This document shows positions 24,146 through 34,990 of a stretch of DNA of 64,000 nt, piece by piece (position 1 is the stretch's first letter; each line of letters starts with the position of its first letter). The notes under the pieces were generated by a model. That model was given only the letters and a program-made list of their open reading frames with translations. It was not told the DNA's origin and did not search any database. Source of the DNA: Gymnorhina tibicen. Taxonomy: Eukaryota; Chordata; Aves; Passeriformes; Artamidae. A program made the position numbers and the translations under genes. The stretch is from contig VXAZ01018984.1 in the NCBI GenBank assembly GCA_013399875.1, positions 9,264,206-9,328,205 of the forward strand, written 5' to 3'.

Positions 24146-27100
24146 GTTAGATAATCCAAAAGAGATAGTTAATCTCTGCTGTAGAAACTGATGTTCGTTT
24201 GTAACAAATGACACAAAGAAATACTAAAAGAGTAGATTAACATGGTCGTTTTTAGTAAATATGTGATGAGAGCTCTGCTGGATACTTCTATTAAGCATCT
24301 GGGGTGAATGACAATTAAAGTCGGCGCTGAAATTTCTTGCACATGTTGATTACTAGAGGATGTTCTTCCACCTGAACTACAGCCTCATACTGAATAAATG
24401 GATACTAAAACAGTCTGTATGAAAAATAATTCTCCATAAGAAATACTGATCAATTCAGGATGTATCACAGTTAAATCAAAACATGTAAAATGAAACATGG
24501 CTAAACAGATATAATACAGGAAATGGTAGACTATCTTCAGGGAACAAAATGAGTACAACATTGATTACAAACAACTACTTCAGATTAAATGCACAGTCTT
24601 CTATTACTGTGTCGCTGACTAACAGGTTAGTTGAAAGCAGGCCTAGATCTAATTTTCCCATAAGAATTTATTCAAGCTGCTGTATTATTCCTTTTTTGGG
24701 GAACAATTGGTTTTGAAAACACACTACTATTTATTTATGATGCCCAGACAATTACAGCTAAAATTTCTACTACTTAAAATTGTATTAATGAAATACCAGT
24801 AAATACTGAGTGGCAAATAAACACAGCTTTAATGCCCTTGTTCTTCCACACAGTCTGAATACAGGGAGCAGTAAGAACGTATTAGATGGGCAATGAGGCT
24901 TTACAAAAACAGGAAGAGTAGCATTTCTGGGATTAGGACTGACAGTCAGATCCTTTCCAGAGACTTCTCCTGTAGTTTTGCCTAGACAGTTTAAATGCTG
25001 AGGGTCTCATCTACTGTGAGGGTATTAATTGAGGAGATCTTGCTGAAGATCTGAGCCATCTGATTTGCCTGGAGATTCTTTCTCACTCTTCTCAAATGTT
25101 AATATTTAAATCTTTACCATCCCCATTATACTTCTCAGCCTTTCACAGTTAGGCAAGTTTTAATTTCACTAGCAATCAGACTGTTCTCCTCAAAAGGCTC
25201 GTGGGCAATTCCATCTGCCACAGGAGCAACAATTCACTCTCATCAACCAGGCTCTTCCAGAAGCAATTTTGGCTGTCTGCATGGGGATTACTCAGTGTAC
25301 TAGTGAAAAAACAGATAATTGTGACTCTTTCTAGGTGATTACATTCACTAGCTGCAAGTACAGAGGGAACATTAACATCATCTTATTAAAATAAATTGCA
25401 GGGAAAGGAGTTTGATGGTTAAGACCCTAGAATGAAATATCAGCAAACTCACAGCACCACTCTTTGAGTGGCCTCAAAAATTACAGTACCTTTACACCTA
25501 AACTTATCCTGCTCCTCACTTTTTTTGTGGTCCTTGGGTCAGGGACTGTGTTTGTTGAATTTACTGCAGCCATCACTGGTCTGTCACTGAAGACTTCCAA
25601 AATAGAGAGAACATGAGTAGAGTTCACTGCAGAGTCATGAAGAGATGGCACTAAAGATACTCTGCTCATGCCTTGGAGGTTCACTTAGGTAGTCATTCAA
25701 TTACTTGGCTAGCAAAGGACTGTCAGAAGGGGAAAGATTCAAATCGAGTGTGTTAAAAAGACGAACTGCAATATAAAATGCTGCTCTTATGCAGCCCTTT
25801 GAACAAACAGGGTTAGGCCTTTTCAGTGTACTATCTTTTACCAGCAATGGAGAAGAAAGAGCTGTGGAAGTTTATGTACACACACATGTATACACACTCA
25901 TATGCATGCATATGTTTGAGAAAGTACAACTTCCAAGGAAAAAAACCCACATTTGTGAGGAACAGGGAAGTGGCTAGTCCTGTGTCCCACACCATCACGC
26001 TGTTATCAACCAAGACCAAGCACTGAACTGCTGGGCAGAGCATACTTTACCAAATCTGGTTTCTCACATCCAGAAAACTACTGCTGTGAACATCCTTTCT
26101 CACAACTTATGTCCCCTAGGCACAGAGCAACTGGCAGTCAGGATCCATAGAACTCACCTGCTGTATGGCACCATGTCCTTCCCACCTCTGCTTCCTCCCA
26201 CAACTTCATTACAAAGCTGACCCCAGCTGCTGTGGCCAGGTCACAGCTGTTCTCCCCATGTGAAAGCAGATCTGAAAAATGTTTCAAGACAAATACACGG
26301 CAGGAAAAAAAAAACAAACAAATACAGCAAAACAAAAAAGAATCCTATCTCAATGATCACCAATGAGAAACTTCCAGTCCTAATTCTTCACACCTTTTTC
26401 ATTTTCAAGTGTACCCTTTTATTTGTAGATTACAATGAACCCACTTCTGATTAGTTTAAGCTCTGCTTTTTACGGCCTGCAGCTGAAGCAGTGCCCTTGT
26501 TCTAGAGCTAACACTCCTTATTGATAAAGACTTCAGTAGAGTTTGAAGATTTTAGAACATGTTGCATACTGTTAACCTGTCTTTGGGACATTCAAAATAC
26601 CAAATACGTGGCAGTCATACAGCACCAATGTCTATCCAGACTTGAAACAGACCGTGAAACCAAGAACTTTGTTTATTTTCCTTATCCTTCCATTAGGGCT
26701 ACTTAATAGGTAAGAGTGCTGCCACAAAACGGAAGAGCATCTTGTTCAGTGTCAGAAGGAAGCTTGTAACTCCAAACCCCACTCTCATGACCTGAACCGT
26801 GCCCCTTGCTGAAAACTGAGCAAGTTTCTTGCTTACTCAGAGTCTGGTGCTGCTCATTTCAAATGGGCGGCACTCTTCCCACCTACTCCAGTTCACAGAG
26901 CTGGCTCCTGGTTTGCCAGTTGATTCCACCTTCAAAGGATGATACTGTTTTTATCCTGGACTCTGAAAACAAGGCAGTTTTTAGTATTTTGGGACATATT
27001 TATGAGCCTGTGTGTTACAAGCAGCATGCAGGGGATCAGTCACACAGGTCTTTTGTGCTTTTACAGGAGAAATAAGCTCACAAACTGAAGGGGCTACAGT

Positions 27101-29630
27101 TCCACAGGGTTAATTGGTTTTCAGTTTGAGATCAAATCATATCATTCACTAAAAAGAGTTTATTTAAGGTCTATGAATGATCACAAGAATGCCATCTTTT
27201 GTCTCTTTGTAGCCCCTCCCCTAAATATCTCCATTTACAGGACTAGTTCTCCAAAAATTCTGAAATAAGTAATGATCCGAAAATTTTCCAAGTCTCTGGG
27301 TTAACACCCTGACTTGCCATTATGATGTTAGCAAGCGATGTTTGTACTCGAGTACACTGTTCACTGATGTAATTGCCTTGAAAGAATAAACCCAAGGAAG
27401 AGACCTAGTAGGTCATGGGCTTATAGTTTTAAAACTTTACTACTCATTAAAAGGCAAGGTCACAAAACTGCGGTTTCCCTCAACATTTTTTTAAACTGTC
27501 AATCACAGCTAGTTACATAGTAAATAAAGTAGAACTGACTGGTTTACAGGAAAGTATGTGGCTGGAGGAAACAACATTGTGAGCTAATATGTAAATCATG
27601 GAGGTTTACAAGAAAAGTTCTTCACTTGATCAGTAGCCCAGCTTCAACTGTTTTGATTTGTTATGTCAGAAAACCATTGTTGATTACTTAATGGGAAATA
27701 CGCACCTTCCTGAGTACACTACCACCAATGAATCTAATTGTTAATTAGATGTACTCTCAAATAGTAGTTTTTAAAAACTAGCATATCTGAAAAGAAGTAG
27801 AGAAGAGATTCGCAAAAGAAGTTTACAGGTTGTTACTTTTTAAGCAATCTGAAAGGTGAAAAAGGGTGCAAGGGAAAGGTGATACTGAATTTTGAGATCA
27901 GCCTCAGAGCAGCAGGCATCTCAATCATTTAATTTCTTTTTTTCTCCTTTGTGAAGTTTCTGAGAAGTTTTTATCCATGCAAAAATTCTGGTCTGTTTGG
28001 GTTATACAGTAGTTATGTGTCTAGGGAATTTCTCTTAGGGGTAAAGCTCCCTGCATTTTATCAGTTTTATATGACAGACGAAAGAGAGGGAAAGTAATAA
28101 TAAATAAAAAAAGATTATTATACTTGGAACTCTAAGGAAAGGTGATTAATCATCTGTTACATCTTAGACCTCTTTATCAACTATTTCTTTGACAGCATAA
28201 TAAAATGTTTTTTCCCCAAAACAGGAGAATTTCATTGTGACACAGAGGCAGTTTTGCCACTTAATTCTTGGTCATTATATCATAGTATATTAGAAATTAT
28301 ATAAGTGTAGAGAAAGAGCTTCTTCTGGCTGCAGAATCAGTTTTCAATGGCCATTACAAAGAATGATAATTGAGATGGGATAAATGCGTACACAGATAGG
28401 ACAGCTCTTTAGAAATACAATTTTTGTGTAGCTGGTTTGGGCTTTTCTTTGTTTTATGTGTCATGCAGAGGAAGCCACAACCTCACGGTTGCTCACTCTT
28501 CTCTGCCAGCACTTTTGGTAGGCTGATCATAATTTTATAAATAATACATCCATAGAAGCTCTTAATTCATTAAGCTGCTTTTACCAACAATGACTTTTCA
28601 ACACATGCATTTTTAGAATTTGTGGCCAAACACACAGATTGGTAGTTCTCTCTTCTCACCCAAACACACCTACAACCTTAGTCCCCAGCTGTAAACACTC
28701 TGCATAAAGCATTTTTTCATGTGTAATAATCCCACAGTATATGACCTTGCAATTTTAAACTTAAATTAGTAGCGAGGAGAAAGACACAGCACCTGTGAAT
28801 CAGAATGGATTTTCCCAGCAAGTTTCATTTCCTATCATGCCCAATTCAAGATTAGATACGTGATTTCACTTCAGAAAAGTACAATATTGATTGTTATCTT
28901 ATGTCTTTCTCCTTTATTCAACATACAATATCATCTCAAGGACCCTGATGCTTTTGCAGCTGTGTAACAGGTGAGGAGTTTCATATATGCAGAGTATTTT
29001 CTCTAGTGAATTCTTCATTGTGCATGATGCAGGGTCATGGCTGTTCTTCATTTGTTTGGCAAATTGATTATAGCTCCTTAAAGCCTCTCAAGAAACACAA
29101 AGCAGACAGAAGAATTACGAGCTAGTTTAGTGCGTTTTACCTTGATAGAAAGAGCTTGTAGCTCAGAGAAGCAGGTAGGAAATTATATATACACACAGCC
29201 TTCAGCTTGAGGCTTTCACTGCAAGCTGCATGACTAAATCAGAGGTTTATTAGTACCTTGCTGATGACTTTGCTTTGAAAATATACTGGGGTAGGAAAAA
29301 GGTTGTTTGCTACTGCCTAGGGGGATGTGTAGCTGGAATATTTATCACACCACTTTAACTGGTTGACATATGTTATTCAAAGAACAATCTTTAAAAAAGT
29401 TGATTGAGGTATAACTGTGCTAACTGATTGAGTTTATCATGTGTTTGTTACACATTTTACATTTTCTAAAACTATAAGCAAGATTTCATCACAAATTTAG
29501 ATTTGAATCCAGAACTAAATTTCATGCAGTATCTGAGGCTGGGCATAGCCATTCCAGTTTTGATATTTGGTAGATGAAGATCTTTTTTCCATTATCTAAC
29601 AGATGAGGGCAATTTGGTAGCCTGATACGC
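24146..29630. other. Long unannotated stretch
   Basis: No recognisable exon, RNA gene or dispersed repeat was found across about 5.5 kb. Open frames are at most 89 codons (26806-27075, plus) without known domains. A run of alternating purine-pyrimidine bases lies at about 25876-25917 (ACACACATGTATACACACTC and following ATGCATGCATATG). AT content is high throughout. Confidence 0.5.
25876..25917. repeat. Alternating purine-pyrimidine tract
   Basis: Short stretches of CA, TA and TG/CATG dinucleotides follow one another for about 40 bases. It is a degenerate microsatellite. Such tracts can adopt non-B DNA, but nothing here shows that it does. Confidence 0.6.
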
Positions 29631-30219
29631 TGCTGTGGTTTTCCCCAGACATGAACCAAACCCCACACAGGCACTCCCTCACTTCCCCACCAGTAGGACT
29701 GGGGAGAGAACTGGCAGGGTAAAAGCTAGAAAACTTGTGGGTTGAGATAAAGACAGTTTAATAGGAAAAGGAAAAACTGCATGTGCAAACAGAACAAAAC
29801 AAGGAATTAATTCAGTGCTTCCCATGGACAGGCAGCGGTTCAGCCTTCTCCAGGACAGCAGAGCCCTACCACCCATAATAGCTGCTTGGGAAGACAAACA
29901 CCATCACTGCAAATGTCCCCCCTTCTTCCTCCCACTTTATACACTGAGCATGACGTCACATGGTCTGGAATATCCCTCTGGTCAGTTTGGGTCACCTGTC
30001 AGGGCTGTGTCTCCTCCCAACCTCCCAGGCACCCCCAACTTCCTCACCAGCATGGCCACAGGAAAAGCAGAAAAGGCCTTGGCTCTGTGGAAGCCCTGCT
30101 CAGCAATAACAAAAACATCTCTATATTATCAACCCTGTGTTCAGCACAAATCCAAAACACAGCCCCATACCAGCCCCTGAGAAGAAAATTAACTCTACCC
30201 CAGCCAAAACCAGCACACA
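29631..30219 (-). mobile_element. Avian endogenous-retrovirus solo LTR
   Basis: On the minus strand the element begins TGTGCTGGTTTTGGCTGGGG and continues with TAGAGTTAATTTTCTTCTCA, GGTATGGGGCTGTG and a TTGATAATATAGAGATGTTT segment. It later has GAGGGAGTGCCTGTGTGGGG and ends with GGGGAAAACCACAGCA near 29631. This is a widespread bird LTR that starts TGTGCTGG and ends in a CCACGACA-like sequence, so the TG...CA boundaries fit. No gag, pol or env sequence adjoins it, so it is a solo LTR. The open frames across it (plus 29815-30180 and 29886-30242, minus 30044-30445) are incidental. I do not assign a formal family name. Confidence 0.82.
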
Positions 30220-30539
30220 CATGGAAGAGGAAAATTTTGTAGACTTCATATAATGAATCTGATGTATCCTGCATGTGACATTCCACATAGAGCTGACTGT
30301 GGATACAAGATGGCTGTGCCTCAAATATATCAGCATTACCAAAGGCATGAACCAAAACAATCCAGAAACAAGTTATGTTTAATTTGCTGAATGCCTCTTG
30401 CGTTGCCACAGATTCACTTTTGAGGGCAAGTTCTCTAGGATACACACCTTCTGCTTTTCATATAGGAATAACAATCTGGAAGATAAAATCCAATCAAGAC
30501 ACCTAACCTGTAAAGTTTAGTGAGAGCAAGACCAGACCA
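30220..30539. other. Unannotated gap between retroelements
   Basis: Sequence between the solo LTR and the CR1 copy. No gene or repeat is recognised in it. Confidence 0.5.
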
Positions 30540-31000
30540 GATTAGACTAAGACAGAACACCAGGTTGGAAGGGACTTCAAGGTCGCTTGGTCCAACCTTT
30601 CTTGGTAAAAGCATGGTCTAGATAAGATGGGACTGTACCCTATCCATCTGAATTTTAAAAATATCTGTATTGGAGAATCCCCTACTTCCCTGGAGAGATT
30701 ATTCCAATGGCTGATTGTTCTCATTGAGTGCAACTTTTTTACTGTGTTCACTCAGAATCTCCCAGGGAATAACTTGTACCCATTACCCTTCCTCTTTTCC
30801 TTATGACTATTGGTAAAAAGGCAGTTTTCATGTGTAGCCACCCCTGAATACTGGGACATGGTGATAAGGTCTCCTCTAAACCTTCTTTTCTCAAGTCTGC
30901 CCAAACCCGGCTTTCTCAGCCTTTCCTCATACAGCAGCTTTCCAGTCCTTTGATCATCTTTGTTGTGGCCCTTCTCTGTATCCTCTCCAGCCTGTTCCTA
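30540..31000 (-). mobile_element. CR1 LINE, 3' end
   Basis: The plus strand shows the complement of a CR1 3' end: GGTTGGAAGGGACTTCAAGG near 30562, 'tggagagattattccaatggctg', 'cttgtacccattacccttcctc', 'tctcctctaaaccttcttttctcaagtctgcccaaa', 'tctcagcctttcctcatac' and 'cttctctgtatcctctccag'. The element therefore points to the left, with its 3' end near 30540 and a 5' truncation near 31000. It has diverged from typical CR1 copies and is no longer coding. Confidence 0.88.
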
Positions 31001-33761
31001 TGAGCTACGATCCTGAGGCACAAGGCCAGATCATCATCTTAAGGCTGACACAGAATGAGGAGAGGTTTAGGAAGGTTGTATTTTTTATCAGTTGTAGGAT
31101 AGTTGCAGTTGTTTGTAAATTTTTTGAATGTGAGTTTCATAATTTCCATGCATTTATTAAATCATTTATTCAATCTACAGTGCCTTGTTTCAGAAAGTCA
31201 CAAAAAAAGGATCTTGTTAAGATTTCTGGCACATTATTTCACTGCCAAAGACTGACAATATTCCCTCCCCTTCCCTGCCCCACCCTTTTTCCCTCTGAGA
31301 ACTTCTGTATAACTAGGACTTCCAAAAATATTAATTTGCCCTCTGCTTGTAAAAATTCATGTACTGTTGTCAAGCACTGACAGCAGATACTTACTATTAC
31401 ATCATTTGCCATTTGTTGGGGCCATTTCTTGCCTGTGTAAATAACTATAGCAACACAATAATCTGGAAGAAAAGTCTGGTTTGAAAACTAGATGCCTCAA
31501 CTGAAGATGTCACAGCAGAATCTGTACATTCGCTATTTAATAACAGAATGCAAGTGGCAGCATTTGCAGACAGCAGAATATTTAGGTTGCTCAAACCTAG
31601 AAAAAACTGAGAGAATGTCAAAAGGAGAGATAAAACACAGTGACTGCTGTCATTCTATGACAAAAGTATTGTGTATACTGAATAGATAATTAGCGATTGT
31701 AAATCCGCTGCAAGTGAGGAAATAAAGATTTTGAATTAATTTGAGACATCACTAAAAATACTTACTACGTTTTTGTCAGTAGCTAAGTACAAGGTAAACA
31801 GACTAGGGTAGCAAATAATTGAAAATGCATCATTAAATCAATTATAGGCATTCATCAAAAATAACATTTTCCCTCCCCATTTCTTTTGAGAGGGAAATGC
31901 AGGCACATAAGAAATCTAAACACAGTTAAGAGAAGTCTGTAGGGTAATGGACAACTTTCAAATGTACAGAAGAGAAATAATCCATCCAAGAAAGAAGAAG
32001 AACCAACATGACAGAAGTATACAAATAATGAATATCATGGCTAATAAGAACCATGATGCATGTCCTTATCCATGACCATTCCGCAATTACAAAATGCACT
32101 TAAACACCTCGTAGACTTAAAAAACTTGGTAGCAAGATTTTACAACCTCCTATGAATATGATGATATTCAAGACTAACAAGAATGTTCAGATGCTAGGGA
32201 TAATGAGGACACTTTACAGTGGGAAAAGAAAGAGCATAATTTTCTGAGGTTTGGTATAATCCAAATTTAAATTTGTTTTTAGAAGACATGATTTTCTGCT
32301 GCATTCTGGTTATTCTCAGTGTCTCCCACTGCAATGTTTCATTTCCCAACTTATCTAGATCTGTGGGTTTGATCTGTTATGGTAATTCCATCACACTAAA
32401 AATCAGCTATGTTATTAGCTTGTTGAGAAGTCGTCTTTTTTTTCTCCCTTAGTGACACCATTACCCTTTTTTCAGAACAATCTGAAGTCTGTATTCTCTG
32501 GCATATATTTGGACTAATCTGGAAAACAGTAGTGTTTAGATATTGCTGGATAATGGAATTTCTATCTTCCCCTAAAAGCAAGTACCATATTTAAGGCAAA
32601 ATTGTGACACAGGACATTAGTAATTTGTGCAGGAACCTTAGGTTGAAGCTCTTTCTAAGGGTCCTTTTTCCATTCTTCCTCAGGCAACAGAGAGATGAAC
32701 CTTATTTGGAAGCGTAGACTGTGCCAGATGGAGCAGGCTGGTTTAAAAATCAAAGGCACACAAGGGCCTGTTTTCTGTAGGAGATAAACACAGAATGTTC
32801 TGCACTGCCAGCACTTATGAGCCCTCCTGTACCTTGGTGCAGCAGGCATCAGTTGGCTTTCAACTGCTCTGACGCCCACTTTGGCTGAGCTGCATCAAGT
32901 CCAGGAGTACCACCGTGATGTCAACCTTAACACTGCTTCACAATATTACTAGTGAGTGTAAAGTACTGGTCTTAATTTGCTGTATTTAAAATTATTAGGT
33001 CTAGTGCCTGAAATATTCAGTGAAAACCTGTCTGCAGGATGGTATGGACTCCACATACCACAGACATCAGTTCAGCTTTAGAAAAACTCTCAAATTGAAT
33101 TAACATTGCATTGTAATTTTTCTTAGAAGGAGTAATGATGAAGGAAGGACAAAATGAGAAGAAGCCTTAAGCCATTGAGTCTGAGAATCCCTTCTATATT
33201 AATATCCAAGAGCTATTTGGGTGTCATTTAGAAGGCATAAGTACTATGCAGAGTTGCAGAGAACTGAAAGTATTAACTACACATGAAGGTTTCCCTCTTT
33301 CTGATAATAATGCGAGGAATCTCACCAAAATTCTCATAAACATCACAGGATTTTTTCCAACTTTTTATTGGACTAAAGCCATTACTTTTTTTCCTAACTT
33401 GTATGATAAGCACCTCATAGCTTATTAATGTGAAACAGCCATTCAAATAAAGCAATACTTAGTGATATGGAGTTTGATAAAATTCCTATTTGAACTGGTT
33501 TTTATTTATTATTTGCATTCAGAAAACCTTCTTGTAATATCTTTGCCTAGTTAGGACTTGGTTTTCAGGCAGTGAGATGAAGAGTCCTTTATGAACTTGT
33601 AGATACATATTATCTGTAGTCAATTATTTTCCCAAATACACAATCGTTTGTCTGCAGTATTATAGTGATAAATAAGGATTTCCTCTGTAATTCTGGATAG
33701 TTTTGTTACTATACTGTACTGTACAGGACTTATAAGAATATGGATTAGAAATGTATTCACA
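31001..33761. other. Unannotated stretch
   Basis: No gene recognised. A 126-codon plus frame (31000-31380) starts at the CR1 edge and has no known domain. A pyrimidine-only run occupies about 31261-31296 within it. The rest is AT-rich with short open frames. Confidence 0.5.
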
Positions 33762-34060
33762 GACTACAGCTACCTGAAAGGAGGTTGTAGGAAGCTGGGG
33801 GTCGGCCTCTCCTCCCAGGCAACCAGTGACAGAATGAGAGGAAATGGCCTCAAGTTGTGCCAGGGAGGTGTAGGTTGGACATCAGGAGGAATTTCTTCTC
33901 AGAAAGGGTTGTTAAATATTGGAATGGGCTGCCCAGCAAGGTGGTGGAGTCACTACCCCTGGAGGTGTTCAAGACAAGACTGGACATGGCACTCAGTGTG
34001 GTCATAGTTTGGACTTGATCTCAGAAGCCTTTCCAAGCTAATTGATTCTGTATAATTCCG
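33762..34060 (+). mobile_element. CR1 LINE, 3' end
   Basis: The sequence follows the CR1 consensus: CTACAGCTACCTGAAAGGAG, then GGCCTCTCCTCCCAGGCAAC, AGTGACAGAATGAGAGGAAA, TGGCCTCAAGTTGTGCCAGG, GGACATCAGGAGGAATTTCT, 'ggaatgggctgcccagcaaggtgg' and 'cctggaggtgttcaagaca'. It ends at GATTCTGTATAATTC near 34057. The copy is 5'-truncated. It abuts a partial LTR of opposite orientation, so one element may have inserted next to or into the other. Confidence 0.92.
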
Positions 34061-34061
34061 T

Positions 34062-34261
34062 CCAGCCATGCTCACTTCTTGTGCACCTGCTCACTGCCAG
34101 AGCACGGGACATGGAAATGTCATTGATTTAGAATAAGCACTACTCAGCAACAACCAAAACATCAGTGTGTTATCAACTCTATTCTCATACTGAATCCAAA
34201 GCACAGCACTGTACTAGCTACAAAGAAAAAAATTAACTCTACCCCATCTCAAACCAGGACA
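34062..34261 (-). mobile_element. Partial LTR, same family as 29631-30219
   Basis: Read on the minus strand it starts TGTCCTGGTTTGAGATGGGG and continues with TAGAGTTAATTTTTTTC, TAGTACAGTGCTGTGC and TTGATAACACACTGATGTTT, then GTTGCTGAGTAGTGCTTATT. This is the same order of blocks as the 5' half of the solo LTR at 29631-30219 and the same orientation. The 3' half of the LTR is missing, and the copy stops where the CR1 at 33762-34060 ends. It is more diverged than the first copy. Confidence 0.75.
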
Positions 34262-34760
34262 ACCCAGGACCAGGTTGCACATGCTATAATTTTTTTGTCA
34301 TTTAAACTTGAAACATTTTTCTGAACTAGTTCAAATGGTGTGATCTCAAATTTATCCTTCACATATCTTTTCAAGTAATCAGTAGACTATGAGCATGAGA
34401 ATGTGGTAATTTTTTTGAGACTTTTTGAATCCTGTAAGGAGAAAACATATCTAACTGCATTATCCTGAGCCCTCTTCAGTTTTTTCTTTGAGGGAATTGT
34501 GTGGGCTAGTGTTACGGAAAAACATGCTATGCAAATGGAACCACACCACTTCAAGCAATTAAGGACTTTGAAGGACTGGAAAAGCATTCCATCTTCTTGC
34601 CATGACAACAGCAATAATATGTGCTGCTGGGCTCTTGAATATGATCAAGAGAATCAGATGATAGTGTTGTTACTAATAGCTGCAGCCCCTTATCAATTTG
34701 ACTAGGTACAGGAATCTACTGGACAAGAATATGACAGATTATACAAAGCTGGTTTATACT
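34262..34760. other. Unannotated gap
   Basis: No gene or repeat recognised between the partial LTR and the next CR1 fragment. Two overlapping frames on opposite strands (34387-34614 and 34499-34705) have no known domain. Confidence 0.5.
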
Positions 34761-34769
34761 CAGAATTGA

Positions 34770-34990
34770 AGTGCCGTGAAATGAGTGGTCTCTCAGGATT
34801 CTGTACTGGGACCAGTACTGTTTAATATTTTCATCAATTACATACCCAGCAGGATCCCTGAAAACACTCAAGATCAGATTGGATAGGGCTAATCTAGTAG
34901 AAGATGTTCCTGTTCATTTCAGGGGGGTGGACTAGAGGGCCTTTAAGAGGTCCCTTCCAACCTAAACTATGGTTCTACAACTCTATGAAA
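34770..34990 (+). mobile_element. CR1 LINE with large internal deletion
   Basis: The left part encodes, in one frame (34794-34838), the residues QDSVLGPVLFNIFIN. This is the conserved 'PQGSVLGPVLFNIFIN' block of CR1 ORF2 reverse transcriptase, with G changed to D. Directly after it (from about 34850) the sequence jumps to the CR1 3' UTR: ATCAGATTGGATAGGGCTAA, TCTAGTAGAAGATGTTCCTG, GGTGGACTAGAGGGCC, then GTCCCTTCCAACC and a terminal GGTTCTACAACTCTATGAAA. The part of ORF2 that should lie between, including the FADD catalytic motif, is missing. The copy is dead. Confidence 0.82.

Noticed and set aside
30044..30445. 133-codon minus-strand ORF, with plus-strand ORFs 29815-30180 and 29886-30242
   Set aside because: They lie mostly within the solo LTR, which is noncoding. 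The frames are incidental.
31000..31380. 126-codon plus-strand ORF as a gene
   Set aside because: It begins at the edge of a CR1 element and includes a pyrimidine-only low-complexity run. No domain is recognised.
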